From the NCBI GenBank assembly GCA_000024525.1, contig CP001769.1:372001-436000 (forward strand): DNA of 64,000 bases, in the 5' to 3' direction. How positions within the stretch are numbered: position 1 is the first letter of the stretch; the number at the start of each line of letters is the position of its first letter. The translations under genes were made by a program, and so were the position numbers. Under the pieces are notes generated by a model that did not search any database, was not told the DNA's origin, and saw only the letters and a list, made by a program, of their open reading frames with translations. Below are positions 35,682 to 43,500 of the stretch, in pieces. The DNA is from Spirosoma linguale DSM 74 (GTDB lineage: Bacteria; Bacteroidota; Bacteroidia; Cytophagales; Spirosomataceae).

Positions 35682-36068
35682 ATGATGAAAACACTTCTCA
35701 AACAGGTATGTACACTACGAAGAGCACTGCTTGTCGTAACGCTGTTATGTAGCTTATTTGCCTGTCTGGGAGGTGATTATGCCAATGCAAATCGACCGAA
35801 ACAAACGACTCGAACGGAGTTATGTCGTGCGTATAAGCAGGAAATTATTCATAGCCGTAAACCTGAATACATACGTTTGAAATCGTCTGGTTTCGTCGGC
35901 CAGTTTTCCCTACGAAAAAGCTTATTGGTGTATAATAAGGTGGTTAACGCTAAAATAGCGAACTATTGTCGCCGAAACGTCTCAAATCTACAGTCTGGTA
36001 AATTCGTTCAGCGAAAAACTATTCCCGCTGACTCTTCAGATGTTGACGCCCTCCCTGCGGTAAGTTAA
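35682..36068 (+). CDS. Hypothetical exported basic protein
   Basis: A 128-residue protein with an N-terminal hydrophobic segment (about 16-30) ending in LFACLGG, which could be a signal peptide or a lipobox Cys. The mature part is basic and rich in Lys, Arg, Ser and Asn, with two cysteines; no family is recognised. It starts 1 bp after the permease fusion stop, so it belongs to the transporter transcript. I use the ATG at 35682; a second ATG is the next codon and a TTG lies earlier. Confidence 0.6.
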   Translation: MMKTLLKQVCTLRRALLVVTLLCSLFACLGGDYANANRPKQTTRTELCRAYKQEIIHSRKPEYIRLKSSGFVGQFSLRKSLLVYNKVVNAKIANYCRRNVSNLQSGKFVQRKTIPADSSDVDALPAVS

Positions 36069-36148
36069 TTCTCCCGGCCGTTCGGCTGTTTTCACATTTA
36101 TCCTTATTGTGCTATACTAAAGTAGCCCCAAATCCCTCGTATCCGATT

Positions 36149-36352
36149 ATGAAACGAGTCAAAAAGCTTTTCAAGCTAATGGGTCTGTTATGTCTCATTA
36201 TTCTGGCCCTGTGCGGTATCGGCATGAATGGAGCAGGTCTTTTATTTTCTCAAAGCAGAGAACGTTATGCAGACAATGGCATTAGAACGGAACTGGTTCA
36301 AACGAGGGAAGAGGAGGGTGATTCAACAGAACTGAGCGAGGGTAAATTATAA
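36149..36352 (+). CDS. Small single-pass membrane protein
   Basis: A 67-residue protein with a basic start (MKRVKKLFKLMG), one hydrophobic segment (about 12-35) and an acidic C-terminal tail (REEEGDSTELSEG). It looks like a small membrane protein or uncleaved exported peptide. No family is recognised. It follows the hypothetical exported protein by 80 bp. The ATG at 36149 is chosen over an upstream GTG that would add a poor leader. Confidence 0.5.
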   Translation: MKRVKKLFKLMGLLCLIILALCGIGMNGAGLLFSQSRERYADNGIRTELVQTREEEGDSTELSEGKL

Positions 36353-36369
36353 GGCGTTCTCTTCCTCAA

Positions 36370-37005
36370 TCACTTCTTACTAACGAACTTATTCCCTTTT
36401 ATGTAATACCGATACGGCAAATCGGCACCGTGAGTTAGGCCGATGCGCGTGGTCGTAACCATGTCGAAGTCATGCAGGACGGGGCCGCGAATATAAATCC
36501 GACCAGTTGTCAGAGATGATGCGTTATGCTCGTTTTTAGTGATCCCCATCGCAATGGTCAGCTTGGCAGGGCCGTTGGCCAGGTTACGCTGACCATCGGC
36601 GGTTGTGGCATCGATGGTATTGTTACGGTATCGTTCAAAGCCCGTTTTAAAGGCCTCGTTCCGGCGCATGCCCATCAGGTCAAGCCCTTCGGTGGGTTCG
36701 AGTGCACGAATCAACACGGCTTCGCCAACGCCTTCCGGCCCAGTTACGACATTGATGCAGTTATAGTGGTTATAAATCTGGTAGACGTACAATGTACCTG
36801 CCGGGCCAAACATGGCCGCATTGCGGGTGGTCTGACGGCGATAGGCATGGCAGGCCGGGTCATCGGTCAGGTAGCCTTCCGTTTCAACGATTATCCCGGC
36901 CGTAGTTCCTTCGTCCGACTCATGAACGAGTTCACAACCTAAAAGCAGTTGTGCCAGGCTAAGGGTATCGTGGGATTGGTAAAAAGCAATTGGGAGTTTT
37001 TGCAT
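36370..37005 (-). CDS. DNA-3-methyladenine glycosylase (AAG/MPG family)
   Basis: A 211-residue base-excision repair enzyme that removes alkylated purines such as 3-methyladenine. Family features: ALLLG-like opening ([13 protein letters not shown]), the [16 protein letters not shown] stretch with the catalytic Glu, the [16 protein letters not shown] motif, and the [15 protein letters not shown] loop. Length matches the bacterial AAG family. It lies 50 bp downstream of a PIN-domain gene on the same strand. The antisense 138-codon frame over it is a shadow. Confidence 0.94.
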   Translation of the reverse strand: MQKLPIAFYQSHDTLSLAQLLLGCELVHESDEGTTAGIIVETEGYLTDDPACHAYRRQTTRNAAMFGPAGTLYVYQIYNHYNCINVVTGPEGVGEAVLIRALEPTEGLDLMGMRRNEAFKTGFERYRNNTIDATTADGQRNLANGPAKLTIAMGITKNEHNASSLTTGRIYIRGPVLHDFDMVTTTRIGLTHGADLPYRYYIKGNKFVSKK

Positions 37006-37019
37006 ACTACCTGGGAAGG

Positions 37020-37066
37020 TTTACAGTTGAGAAGTTGTTCGAGTAAATCAACTTCTTAACTGTAAA
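37020..37066 (-). terminator. Hairpin at the end of the PIN-toxin gene
   Basis: TTTACAGTTGAGAAGTTG (37020-37037) pairs with CAACTTCTTAACTGTAAA (37049-37066) with one mismatch. The right arm overlaps the last codons and the stop of the PIN-domain gene (minus strand). It separates that gene from the glycosylase gene. Confidence 0.5.
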
Positions 37067-37478
37067 GTCTCAGAAATTCATCATAAAGCAAAATTCGCCG
37101 AAATCCCCTTCGGCGGGCAGCCTCAACAATCGGTTTGTCTCGGGTAATTAATATTGCATCCGTTTGAATCGCTAAAGCTAAATAACTGATGTCTTTAGGG
37201 TCAATATCAGCAATAAGCCTGGCCGCTTTTTCTACGTTTTCCGACTCAACCAGATACCGGGGTGTAACCGTTAGTTTTGAAAAAATAAAATGAGCGTACT
37301 GACGATGCGCTGGCCAATCTAATTTTGACTTCTCAACGATAAGTTCACTGTATTTGTCCAGCTCTGTGAGTGCAAAATCAGGCGTTAATACATCCAATGA
37401 TGCTAAAATGACTTTGTGGAAAGCCCGGCCACCAATAAGGATGGCCATGAGTATGTTAGCATCAAAAACAAAACGCAT
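37056..37478 (-). CDS. PIN-domain putative toxin
   Basis: A 140-residue PIN domain, the RNase fold of VapC-type toxins. Acidic residues expected for metal binding are seen in FDANI (D6), in the TELDKYSE region, in IDPKDISYLALA and in ITRDKPI. I start it at the ATG at 37478 (MRFVFDANIL), since the longer start adds a leader absent in the family. It lies 14 bp after a small gene that has the position of an antitoxin. The pair probably forms a type II toxin-antitoxin module; RNA target unknown. Confidence 0.85.
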   Translation of the reverse strand: MRFVFDANILMAILIGGRAFHKVILASLDVLTPDFALTELDKYSELIVEKSKLDWPAHRQYAHFIFSKLTVTPRYLVESENVEKAARLIADIDPKDISYLALAIQTDAILITRDKPIVEAARRRGFRRILLYDEFLRLYS

Positions 37479-37492
37479 ATATTCATTATAAA

Positions 37493-37705
37493 TTAGTGAT
37501 GTTGCTCCTGTTCCCAAGCTTGTTGCCGGGCCTTTTCCCACGTTGGGTCATTCACTAATTCATCGAAATAGTTTATATCAGCCAGCGCTTCTTTAGCGGC
37601 AACTTTTAGCTTGAGTTTGGTAGCCGCATCGTTTAAAAACGCGCTAACCTGATCGGCGCCCAACACATCAATTACTTCCGGGTCAACAGTTACTGTAAAT
37701 TCCAT
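37493..37705 (-). CDS. Putative antitoxin for PIN toxin
   Basis: A 70-residue acidic protein. The first part (MEFTVTVDPEVIDVL) and the helix after it do not match a clear HTH, AbrB or RHH motif, but the C-terminal part (FDELVNDPTWEKARQQAWEQEQ) is a charged helix of the kind that wraps a toxin. The role is inferred from size, from the 14-bp gap to the PIN gene and from the order antitoxin then toxin. The ATG start at 37705 is unambiguous. Confidence 0.6.
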   Translation of the reverse strand: MEFTVTVDPEVIDVLGADQVSAFLNDAATKLKLKVAAKEALADINYFDELVNDPTWEKARQQAWEQEQHH

Positions 37706-37741
37706 ACAAATGCTGTTTGATTACCTATAAACGAGAAATCC

Positions 37742-38629
37742 TTAAATCACATTCATCGTCTGCTCTTTTATCTTCTCCAGTTCGTCTTTCATCTGGACCA
37801 CAAACCGCTGGATAGACGAATCGTTGGCTTTGGAACCGATGGTGTTGATCTCACGGCCAATTTCCTGAGAGATGAAATTGAGTTTTTTGCCATTGGCTTC
37901 TTCCGTGGCCAGCACTTCCAGAAAATAGCTCAGGTGGTTTTTAAGCCGGACTTTCTCTTCCGAGATGTCGAATTTCTCTACGTAGTAGACTAGCTCCTGT
38001 TCAAAACGATTATGGTCGAAAGATTCACTTTCCAGCAACTCACGCACCGAATTGCGCATCCGGTCGCGTACGGCAGGTATCCGTTTTACATCCTGCTCTT
38101 CAATATCGGCCAACCGGTCGGTAATGATCTGGATGTACTCCTGAAATTTGCCTTCCAGTACCGCTCCATCCTGTTTACGAAACCCGTCGCACCGGCGGAT
38201 GGCTTCCTGAACGGCGGCCAGCACCGTCTCCCAATCCGACACGTCGGCCGTATGGTCTGTCGATTCGGTAAGGTAAGCATTCGGCTGCTGGAGCGCCAGT
38301 TGCAGCACATCCCCATCCGAAATGCTCATCAGCATTGTATTGGCCGTTTCCTTTAAGTCAGCCACGTAAGCCGCCACCAACGGGCGATTGATGGTAACTC
38401 CCGGCCGAACGGCATTGGTGCGAGTCAGATTGAGCGAAAGCTCTACTTTGCCGCGCTCCAGCTGATGGGTTAACAAAGCCCGCAGTTCAATCTCCTTGTC
38501 GGAAAACTGACGGGGCATACGGCAATAAATATCCAGAAATTTAGAGTTCAGGGTCTTGACTTCTGCGGTTACCGACAGGCCACCGGCCTCCACTGTTGCG
38601 TTGCCGAAGCCGGTCATTGATTTGAGCAT
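37742..38629 (-). CDS. yicC: YicC family protein
   Basis: A 295-residue protein of the YicC/YloC family. The MLKSMTGFGNA start, KTLNSKFLDIYCRMP, and the C-terminal KLNFISQEIGREINTIGSKA signature are diagnostic. E. coli YicC is an endoribonuclease-like factor linked to small RNA turnover; the same is expected here by homology. The protein is full length. It is 36 bp upstream (in transcription order, before) of the antitoxin gene and could share its transcript. Confidence 0.95.
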   Translation of the reverse strand: MLKSMTGFGNATVEAGGLSVTAEVKTLNSKFLDIYCRMPRQFSDKEIELRALLTHQLERGKVELSLNLTRTNAVRPGVTINRPLVAAYVADLKETANTMLMSISDGDVLQLALQQPNAYLTESTDHTADVSDWETVLAAVQEAIRRCDGFRKQDGAVLEGKFQEYIQIITDRLADIEEQDVKRIPAVRDRMRNSVRELLESESFDHNRFEQELVYYVEKFDISEEKVRLKNHLSYFLEVLATEEANGKKLNFISQEIGREINTIGSKANDSSIQRFVVQMKDELEKIKEQTMNVI

Positions 38630-38634
38630 TCGTT

Positions 38635-38722
38635 AAATTAGTTAGTTGTTATCAAGTTATTGGTTATTCGCTTTTAGGTATGAGCCAGCAGAGTAACTCA
38701 ATAACCCACTGATCAATAACTT
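38635..38722. repeat. Imperfect inverted repeat, yicC / pdxA
   Basis: TTAGTTGTTATCAAGTTATTGGTTATT on the left is partly complementary to AATAACCCACTGATCAATAACTTA on the right, given here as pieces of under 20 bases: TTATCAAGTTATTGGTTA pairs with AATAACCC and GATCAATAACTTA. It fills the 91-bp gap downstream of pdxA. Confidence 0.4.
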
Positions 38723-40361
38723 ACTTTAAAGCTCCTTCTTCCAGTTCGACAAACTCTTTGCGGTTACGGGCTACATCAATGGCGGTATAGATAGCCTGTA
38801 GCATGGACGTTTCATCGGCGAGGTCTTTCCCGGCAATGTCATAGGCGGTCCCGTGATCGGGTGAGGTTCGCACAGCAGGCATACCCGCCGTAAAGTTGAC
38901 GCCCTCTTCAAACGCAATCGCCTTGAACGGAATTAATCCCTGATCGTGATACATTGCCAGCACGGCATCGAACTTCGTATACGCCCGTGTGCCAAAGAAA
39001 CCGTCGGCAGGGTAGGGGCCAAAAACCAACTGCCCTTTGTTGCGCCAGTCGGCAATGAGCGGTTTAATAATGTCGTTCTCCTCCGTTCCCAGCAGTCCTT
39101 CTTCGCCCGCATGAGGATTGAGCCCCAATACGGCAATTTTGGGCTTTTCGATACCAAAGTCCTGCTTCAGCGAATGCATCATAAGGGTTAACTTCTGGGC
39201 AATTCGTTCGCGGGTAATGTTTTGCCGAACGCGCCCCAGCGGTACGTGCCCGGTTACAACACCCACCCGTAAGGTTTGACTGACCAAAAACATCAGGTTA
39301 TCCTGAACGCCAAATTCCTGCGCCAGGTATTCGGTATGGCCCGGAAACTTAAACTCGTCCGACTGAATGTTGTTTTTGTTGATCGGTGCCGTAACGAGGG
39401 CATCAATCTTACCGTCTTTTAAATCGTCGACCGCCCGTTGCAAACACGCCAGAGCGGCCTGTCCGGCATCAGCCGTTACCTGACCCGGCTGAATATCCTG
39501 ATTCTGGTCGGGCCAGCACGTGATGACATTCGTCAGCTTATGGCTGATTTGGCCGATTGTCTGGGCACCGTTGAGGTTCCAGTCTTTCAGATTCAGTAAA
39601 TTACGATAGCGATTCAGAATGCGCATGGAGCCGTAAATAACGGGCGTGCATATTTTCTGTAAGCGGTTGTATTGTAGGGCTTTCAGGATTACTTCCGGAC
39701 CAATGCCATTGTAGTCGCCCAGCGAAATGCCGATAACCAGCCGTTCGCCCCGGCTGTTTGTTTCGGCCGGTTGTGCAGGCTGTCCACTAGCGTCGCGCTG
39801 TCCCAGACCTGCTTCCTGCGCTATAGAATCACGTTGTCCGTTCCGGTTTTCGTTGGCAGGGCGGCTGCGTTCGTTCTGACTTTCATCGCGCTGGCGGTTT
39901 TCAGCCGGGCGCTGACCATTGGCGGGCTGCCCTTGTCCATCGCGCTGCTGTTTAGGTCGCTGCTGATTTTGCTGATTGGGCCGCTGTCCGCGCTCGGGCC
40001 GCTCATTCGTAGGAGTACCGTTGGCGGGTGTCGATTTGTCGTCGGGTCCGTTTTTTTGTTGCTGCTGTCGGTTATCGCGTTGATTCCGGCCTCCTTCCCG
40101 CTGATTGCCATCGCGTGGTCCGCCATCGCGTGGTCCGCCATCGCGGTTGCGCTCGCTGCGTGGTTCGCCATTGCGTGGTTCGCCATTGCGATTAGTCCGC
40201 TGCGGATTATCTTGTCGGTTGCCTGCGGGCTGATTGCCCGTTTGCGGTGGCGTAGGACCAGATTCACCGGCTTGTGTAGCACGCGGTTGAACGTCTGGCG
40301 CTGGCGCATCAGATGGAGTTGTACGAGTTGGATTCGAATCGTCGGATTGGCGTTGTTCCAT
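38721..40361 (-). CDS. pdxA: 4-hydroxythreonine-4-phosphate dehydrogenase with disordered N-terminus
   Basis: Pyridoxal phosphate biosynthesis enzyme that oxidises 4-phosphohydroxy-L-threonine. Residues 208-546 are a complete PdxA: ISLGDYNGIGPEVI at the start, metal-binding His in FPGHTEYLA, the GLNPHAGE loop and MYHDQGLIPFK. Residues 1-207 are an unusual low-complexity extension rich in Gln, Asn, Arg, Gly and Pro, with repeats such as NGEPR and RDGGP. There is no in-frame start near residue 208, so the extension appears to be real. It has no similarity to a known targeting peptide that I can see. Confidence 0.93.
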   Translation of the reverse strand: MEQRQSDDSNPTRTTPSDAPAPDVQPRATQAGESGPTPPQTGNQPAGNRQDNPQRTNRNGEPRNGEPRSERNRDGGPRDGGPRDGNQREGGRNQRDNRQQQQKNGPDDKSTPANGTPTNERPERGQRPNQQNQQRPKQQRDGQGQPANGQRPAENRQRDESQNERSRPANENRNGQRDSIAQEAGLGQRDASGQPAQPAETNSRGERLVIGISLGDYNGIGPEVILKALQYNRLQKICTPVIYGSMRILNRYRNLLNLKDWNLNGAQTIGQISHKLTNVITCWPDQNQDIQPGQVTADAGQAALACLQRAVDDLKDGKIDALVTAPINKNNIQSDEFKFPGHTEYLAQEFGVQDNLMFLVSQTLRVGVVTGHVPLGRVRQNITRERIAQKLTLMMHSLKQDFGIEKPKIAVLGLNPHAGEEGLLGTEENDIIKPLIADWRNKGQLVFGPYPADGFFGTRAYTKFDAVLAMYHDQGLIPFKAIAFEEGVNFTAGMPAVRTSPDHGTAYDIAGKDLADETSMLQAIYTAIDVARNRKEFVELEEGALK

Positions 40362-40389
40362 GCACTTTTTGTAGTTTCGCCAAGAGTTA

Positions 40390-40490
40390 GCAAATAGTGA
40401 AAAGTAACGAATGAAAAGTGACGAATAAACGGAATAAACAAAGACGTGTTTACACCTCCATTTTCATTCTTCATTTTTCACTGTATTTGC
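40390..40490. repeat. Imperfect inverted repeat between divergent genes
   Basis: GCAAATAGTGAAAAGTAACG on the left and its near complement on the right (ending TTTTTCACTGTATTTGC) form arms of about 29 bp with several mismatches. It sits in the 152-bp gap between divergent pdxA and the hydroxyacid dehydrogenase gene, so it cannot be a shared terminator and may be regulatory. Confidence 0.5.
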
Positions 40491-40513
40491 CGCAAGTTAC
40501 GAAAACCCAACGG

Positions 40514-41449
40514 ATGTCCCAGAACCAACTCTCTATTCTCATTGCCGACGAAATGCACCCGTCGCTTTTTGCCATGCTCGATCAGGCGGGCTATCAGTAT
40601 GATTATCAGCCAAAAATTACGCGTGCTGACTTATTAACCGCGCTTTCGCCTTTCGATGGGCTAATCATCCGGAGTAAAACTTTCGTGGATGAGCAGTTAC
40701 TAAATCAGGCCCCTAAGCTTCGTTTTATTGCCCGGGCCGGTGCTGGTCTGGATCTCATTGATCTGGCTGCCACAGAACAGCGGCATATTCGCGTTTTTCA
40801 CGCGGGCGAAGGAAACCGCGATGCCGTTGGTGAGCATGCTGTTGGTATGTTGCTGGCCCTGCTGGCCAATATTCTGAAGGCAGACCGCGAGGTGCGTCAG
40901 GGCATATGGGATCGGGAAGGGAACCGGGGCTACGAACTCGGTAGTCTGACCGTTGGGCTTATTGGCTACGGTAACAATGGACAGGCTACTGCCCGTAGGC
41001 TCAGTGGATTTGGTTGCCGGGTGCTGGCTTACGACAAATTTCTGACCAATTACGGCAACGCCTATGCCGAAGAAGCTTCTCTGGAGCAGATCAAAGCTGA
41101 AGCGGACGTGCTCAGCCTGCACATTCCCCTAACCGACGAAACACGTACATTGATCAACGACGAGTTTATTGCGCAATTCAGCAAGCCATTTTATCTGATA
41201 AATGTTGCGCGGGGCGAAATCGCTTCGCTGGCTGCCATTGTTCGCGGGCTGGAAAGCGGAAAGATTCGTGGAGCCTGCCTGGATGTGCTGGAGAACGAGA
41301 AACTGGCCAAACTCACGCCCGACCAGCAGCAGTCATTTGATTACCTTCGCCAGTCGGATCGGGTTGTACTGACTCCGCACGTTGCCGGCTGGACACACGA
41401 AAGCTATGTCAGGATCAACGAAGTGCTGGTAAGGCAAATGCAGGCATAA
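40514..41449 (+). CDS. D-isomer-specific 2-hydroxyacid dehydrogenase
   Basis: A 311-residue NAD-dependent dehydrogenase of the SerA/LdhA superfamily. The nucleotide-binding motif is LIGYGNNGQ, which replaces the common GxGxxG by GYGNNG. The catalytic residues are expected as Arg in NVARGE, Glu in the LDVLENE region and His in TPHVAGWTHES. It lacks an ACT domain, so it is not a full SerA. I use the ATG at 40514 (MSQNQLSILIAD). The substrate could be 3-phosphoglycerate or another 2-hydroxyacid. Confidence 0.9.
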   Translation: MSQNQLSILIADEMHPSLFAMLDQAGYQYDYQPKITRADLLTALSPFDGLIIRSKTFVDEQLLNQAPKLRFIARAGAGLDLIDLAATEQRHIRVFHAGEGNRDAVGEHAVGMLLALLANILKADREVRQGIWDREGNRGYELGSLTVGLIGYGNNGQATARRLSGFGCRVLAYDKFLTNYGNAYAEEASLEQIKAEADVLSLHIPLTDETRTLINDEFIAQFSKPFYLINVARGEIASLAAIVRGLESGKIRGACLDVLENEKLAKLTPDQQQSFDYLRQSDRVVLTPHVAGWTHESYVRINEVLVRQMQA

Positions 41450-41460
41450 TGGCTGACACG

Positions 41461-41488
41461 GTAGAGACAACGCATGCGTTGTCTCTAC
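41461..41488. terminator. Perfect 28-bp palindrome between convergent genes
   Basis: GTAGAGACAACGCA followed directly by TGCGTTGTCTCTAC is an exact palindrome without a loop. It sits between the dehydrogenase stop (41449) and the IPT/TIG gene stop (41491), so it probably terminates both transcripts. Confidence 0.65.
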
Positions 41489-41490
41489 AC

Positions 41491-43284
41491 CTACCGGGTT
41501 ATCGTAAAATTCGAACTGCTGCAACTCGTTCCGGCTTCGTTGGTTAGGCAGATCTGCCCCGTTGTTGCCCCCGCCGGAATCGTGACCCGAAGGTTCGCGC
41601 CCTCCAGGACAAAAGCGGCCGGTGTGGACGTTCCGTTGCTGAATCGAACTTCCTGAACGGTGGCCATATTCTGCCCGGTCAGGACAATCTGATCGCCAAC
41701 CTTACCCGATTGGGGGGTGAAATCTATGTTGCTGATAAGCCGAAGAACTGTGAACGGTGCCGTTGTAATTACATCATTCGTTTCGTTCGTTACCCGCAAT
41801 GGCCCAGTCTGGGCGTTGGTGGGAACCAGCACCCATCGTTCTTTATCCTCCTTTTTGCCTCCGTCGGCGGCAGGTGTTGTGGAGCCTGTGAATAGGATAG
41901 ATGCATTTAACAGAAAATCACCCCGGATGACTACTCGCTCGCCGGGGCGGGCTTTTAACGGGAGGATATCCGAAACCACCGCTTTCTGAACGATTACTAA
42001 CGGAGCCGATGCGCTACCTGCCCGGCTGCTTACCGTAATTGGCCCACTTACGGCGACTTCGGGAATACCGATGAGCAGGTCGATACCTTCGTTGCGGCTG
42101 GTGATGGGCACCGGAATACCGCTGACGCTGACACTGGTGATCCGGTATAGGTTGTTACCGGATACCGTTAGCGGGCGTCCGGGCAGTTGCCGGGCTGGAC
42201 TGAAGGTAAGGTTGGAGGGCGGCAGGAAAAAGAAGAACGGGTCTGTTGCCGTCGTCGTACCACCAATTCCGGTAGCGGATACCGATACCCGGCCCGATGC
42301 GGGTAAAGCAGGAACGGTAGCTTCCAGCTGCGTTTCACTAATGACCCGGAAAGGTACCGATACATTACCAATCGACACGGTCGAAATCTCACGGAAGTCA
42401 CGACCTTCTATAACCAGTTTTTCGCCCGCTGCGCCGTCCTGGGTAAGAAGGTGCGTAATAAAAGGTGGCTGGAACAACTTCAGCGTATCGGTACTGGTAG
42501 CTATCAATGATTCAAAAACCTGCACCTGTACCCGCCCCGAAGTCGCCGACTGCGGAATAATGGTGCGAATTTCGGTGTCTTTAACCGTCGTTAGCGCCTT
42601 ATCGGGAACCAGCCCGTTAATACTGACCGTGCCATCCGTGAAATTCTTACCAAGAATGACTAACTCCGCACCAGGTTTGGCTTTGGTGGGGCTTATGCTG
42701 GTGATCTGGGGCGTTCCGGCAATAACAAATCGATTGATAACAACACCCGCCGATGTCTCGACGATAAATGCCTGCGGTCCTCTGGGTACAGTTTTCGGGA
42801 TAGTAATCGTTAATTTTTTTGCGGTGCTGTCGTTAATGATGGCGTCGATTTCATTGAATCGAACCCGTCGAATTTCGTTCAGGTAATCGCCCGTAACGAC
42901 TACCTGAGTACCCGGAAGGCCGTTTGCGGGCGTAATCGCCGTCACGATAGGGGCTGGCTGAATAACCGTAAAGGGCAGCGGATCGGAACTGCCCTCCTTC
43001 GTTTGAACACGAATTTGGGTTTTCCCTGGAGCAACCCTGGGAACCTGAAGCTGAATGGTGGTTTCATCGTGGCTGCCAATAGGTGCATTAACCGCCGATG
43101 TCGCTGAGCCAAACGTAACTATAGGGTCAGTACCGAACTGATAGCCCGATAGCGTAATGGGCTGGTCGACGTAAGCCTGGCTAACAGAAATTTTAACTAG
43201 TTCTGGCGGGCTATGCTGAACGCGGCAACTGAAAACCCCAAGAAGGATACTAAACGAAAAGAAAACTCGTAATGTTGATTTCAT
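41491..43284 (-). CDS. IPT/TIG-repeat lipoprotein
   Basis: A 597-residue surface protein. A lipoprotein signal (LLGVFSCRVQ, Cys near residue 20) is followed by seven consecutive IPT/TIG immunoglobulin-like repeats of about 80 residues. Each begins with a pattern like ITSISPTKAKPGAELVILG and ends in a beta strand with a VRF or VSI motif. Such repeats bind polysaccharide or serve as spacers in outer-membrane proteins. There is no catalytic or SusD domain. I use the ATG at 43284, which opens the signal peptide. Confidence 0.88.
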   Translation of the reverse strand: MKSTLRVFFSFSILLGVFSCRVQHSPPELVKISVSQAYVDQPITLSGYQFGTDPIVTFGSATSAVNAPIGSHDETTIQLQVPRVAPGKTQIRVQTKEGSSDPLPFTVIQPAPIVTAITPANGLPGTQVVVTGDYLNEIRRVRFNEIDAIINDSTAKKLTITIPKTVPRGPQAFIVETSAGVVINRFVIAGTPQITSISPTKAKPGAELVILGKNFTDGTVSINGLVPDKALTTVKDTEIRTIIPQSATSGRVQVQVFESLIATSTDTLKLFQPPFITHLLTQDGAAGEKLVIEGRDFREISTVSIGNVSVPFRVISETQLEATVPALPASGRVSVSATGIGGTTTATDPFFFFLPPSNLTFSPARQLPGRPLTVSGNNLYRITSVSVSGIPVPITSRNEGIDLLIGIPEVAVSGPITVSSRAGSASAPLVIVQKAVVSDILPLKARPGERVVIRGDFLLNASILFTGSTTPAADGGKKEDKERWVLVPTNAQTGPLRVTNETNDVITTAPFTVLRLISNIDFTPQSGKVGDQIVLTGQNMATVQEVRFSNGTSTPAAFVLEGANLRVTIPAGATTGQICLTNEAGTSCSSSNFTITR

Positions 43285-43500
43285 AAAACGACAACCAGAG
43301 TTGACTCTCCAGTGCATTATCGGTAAAATTAGTCAATTTGACTATCCAAAAACCATTTCTCTCGAAAGCCTGTTAGACCTAACGAAGGGTGATCCGTGTT
43401 GGTACGACAATAAAGAGAAGTAAACCGACCCATAATTTACGGTAAATACCACCTCTGCCTCAACACGCATCGTTCCACATTCTTCACTAAGAATCATCGA

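Noticed and set aside
39771..40397. A 208-codon plus-strand frame that looks like a hydrophobic membrane protein
   Set aside because: It is antisense to the Arg/Asn/Gln-rich PdxA extension; the reverse complement of those codons gives Ala, Ile, Val and Leu. The PdxA frame continues into a conserved enzyme.
42071..42886. A 271-codon plus-strand frame
   Set aside because: Antisense to the IPT/TIG repeats; no recognisable domain, and its repeats mirror those of the real gene.
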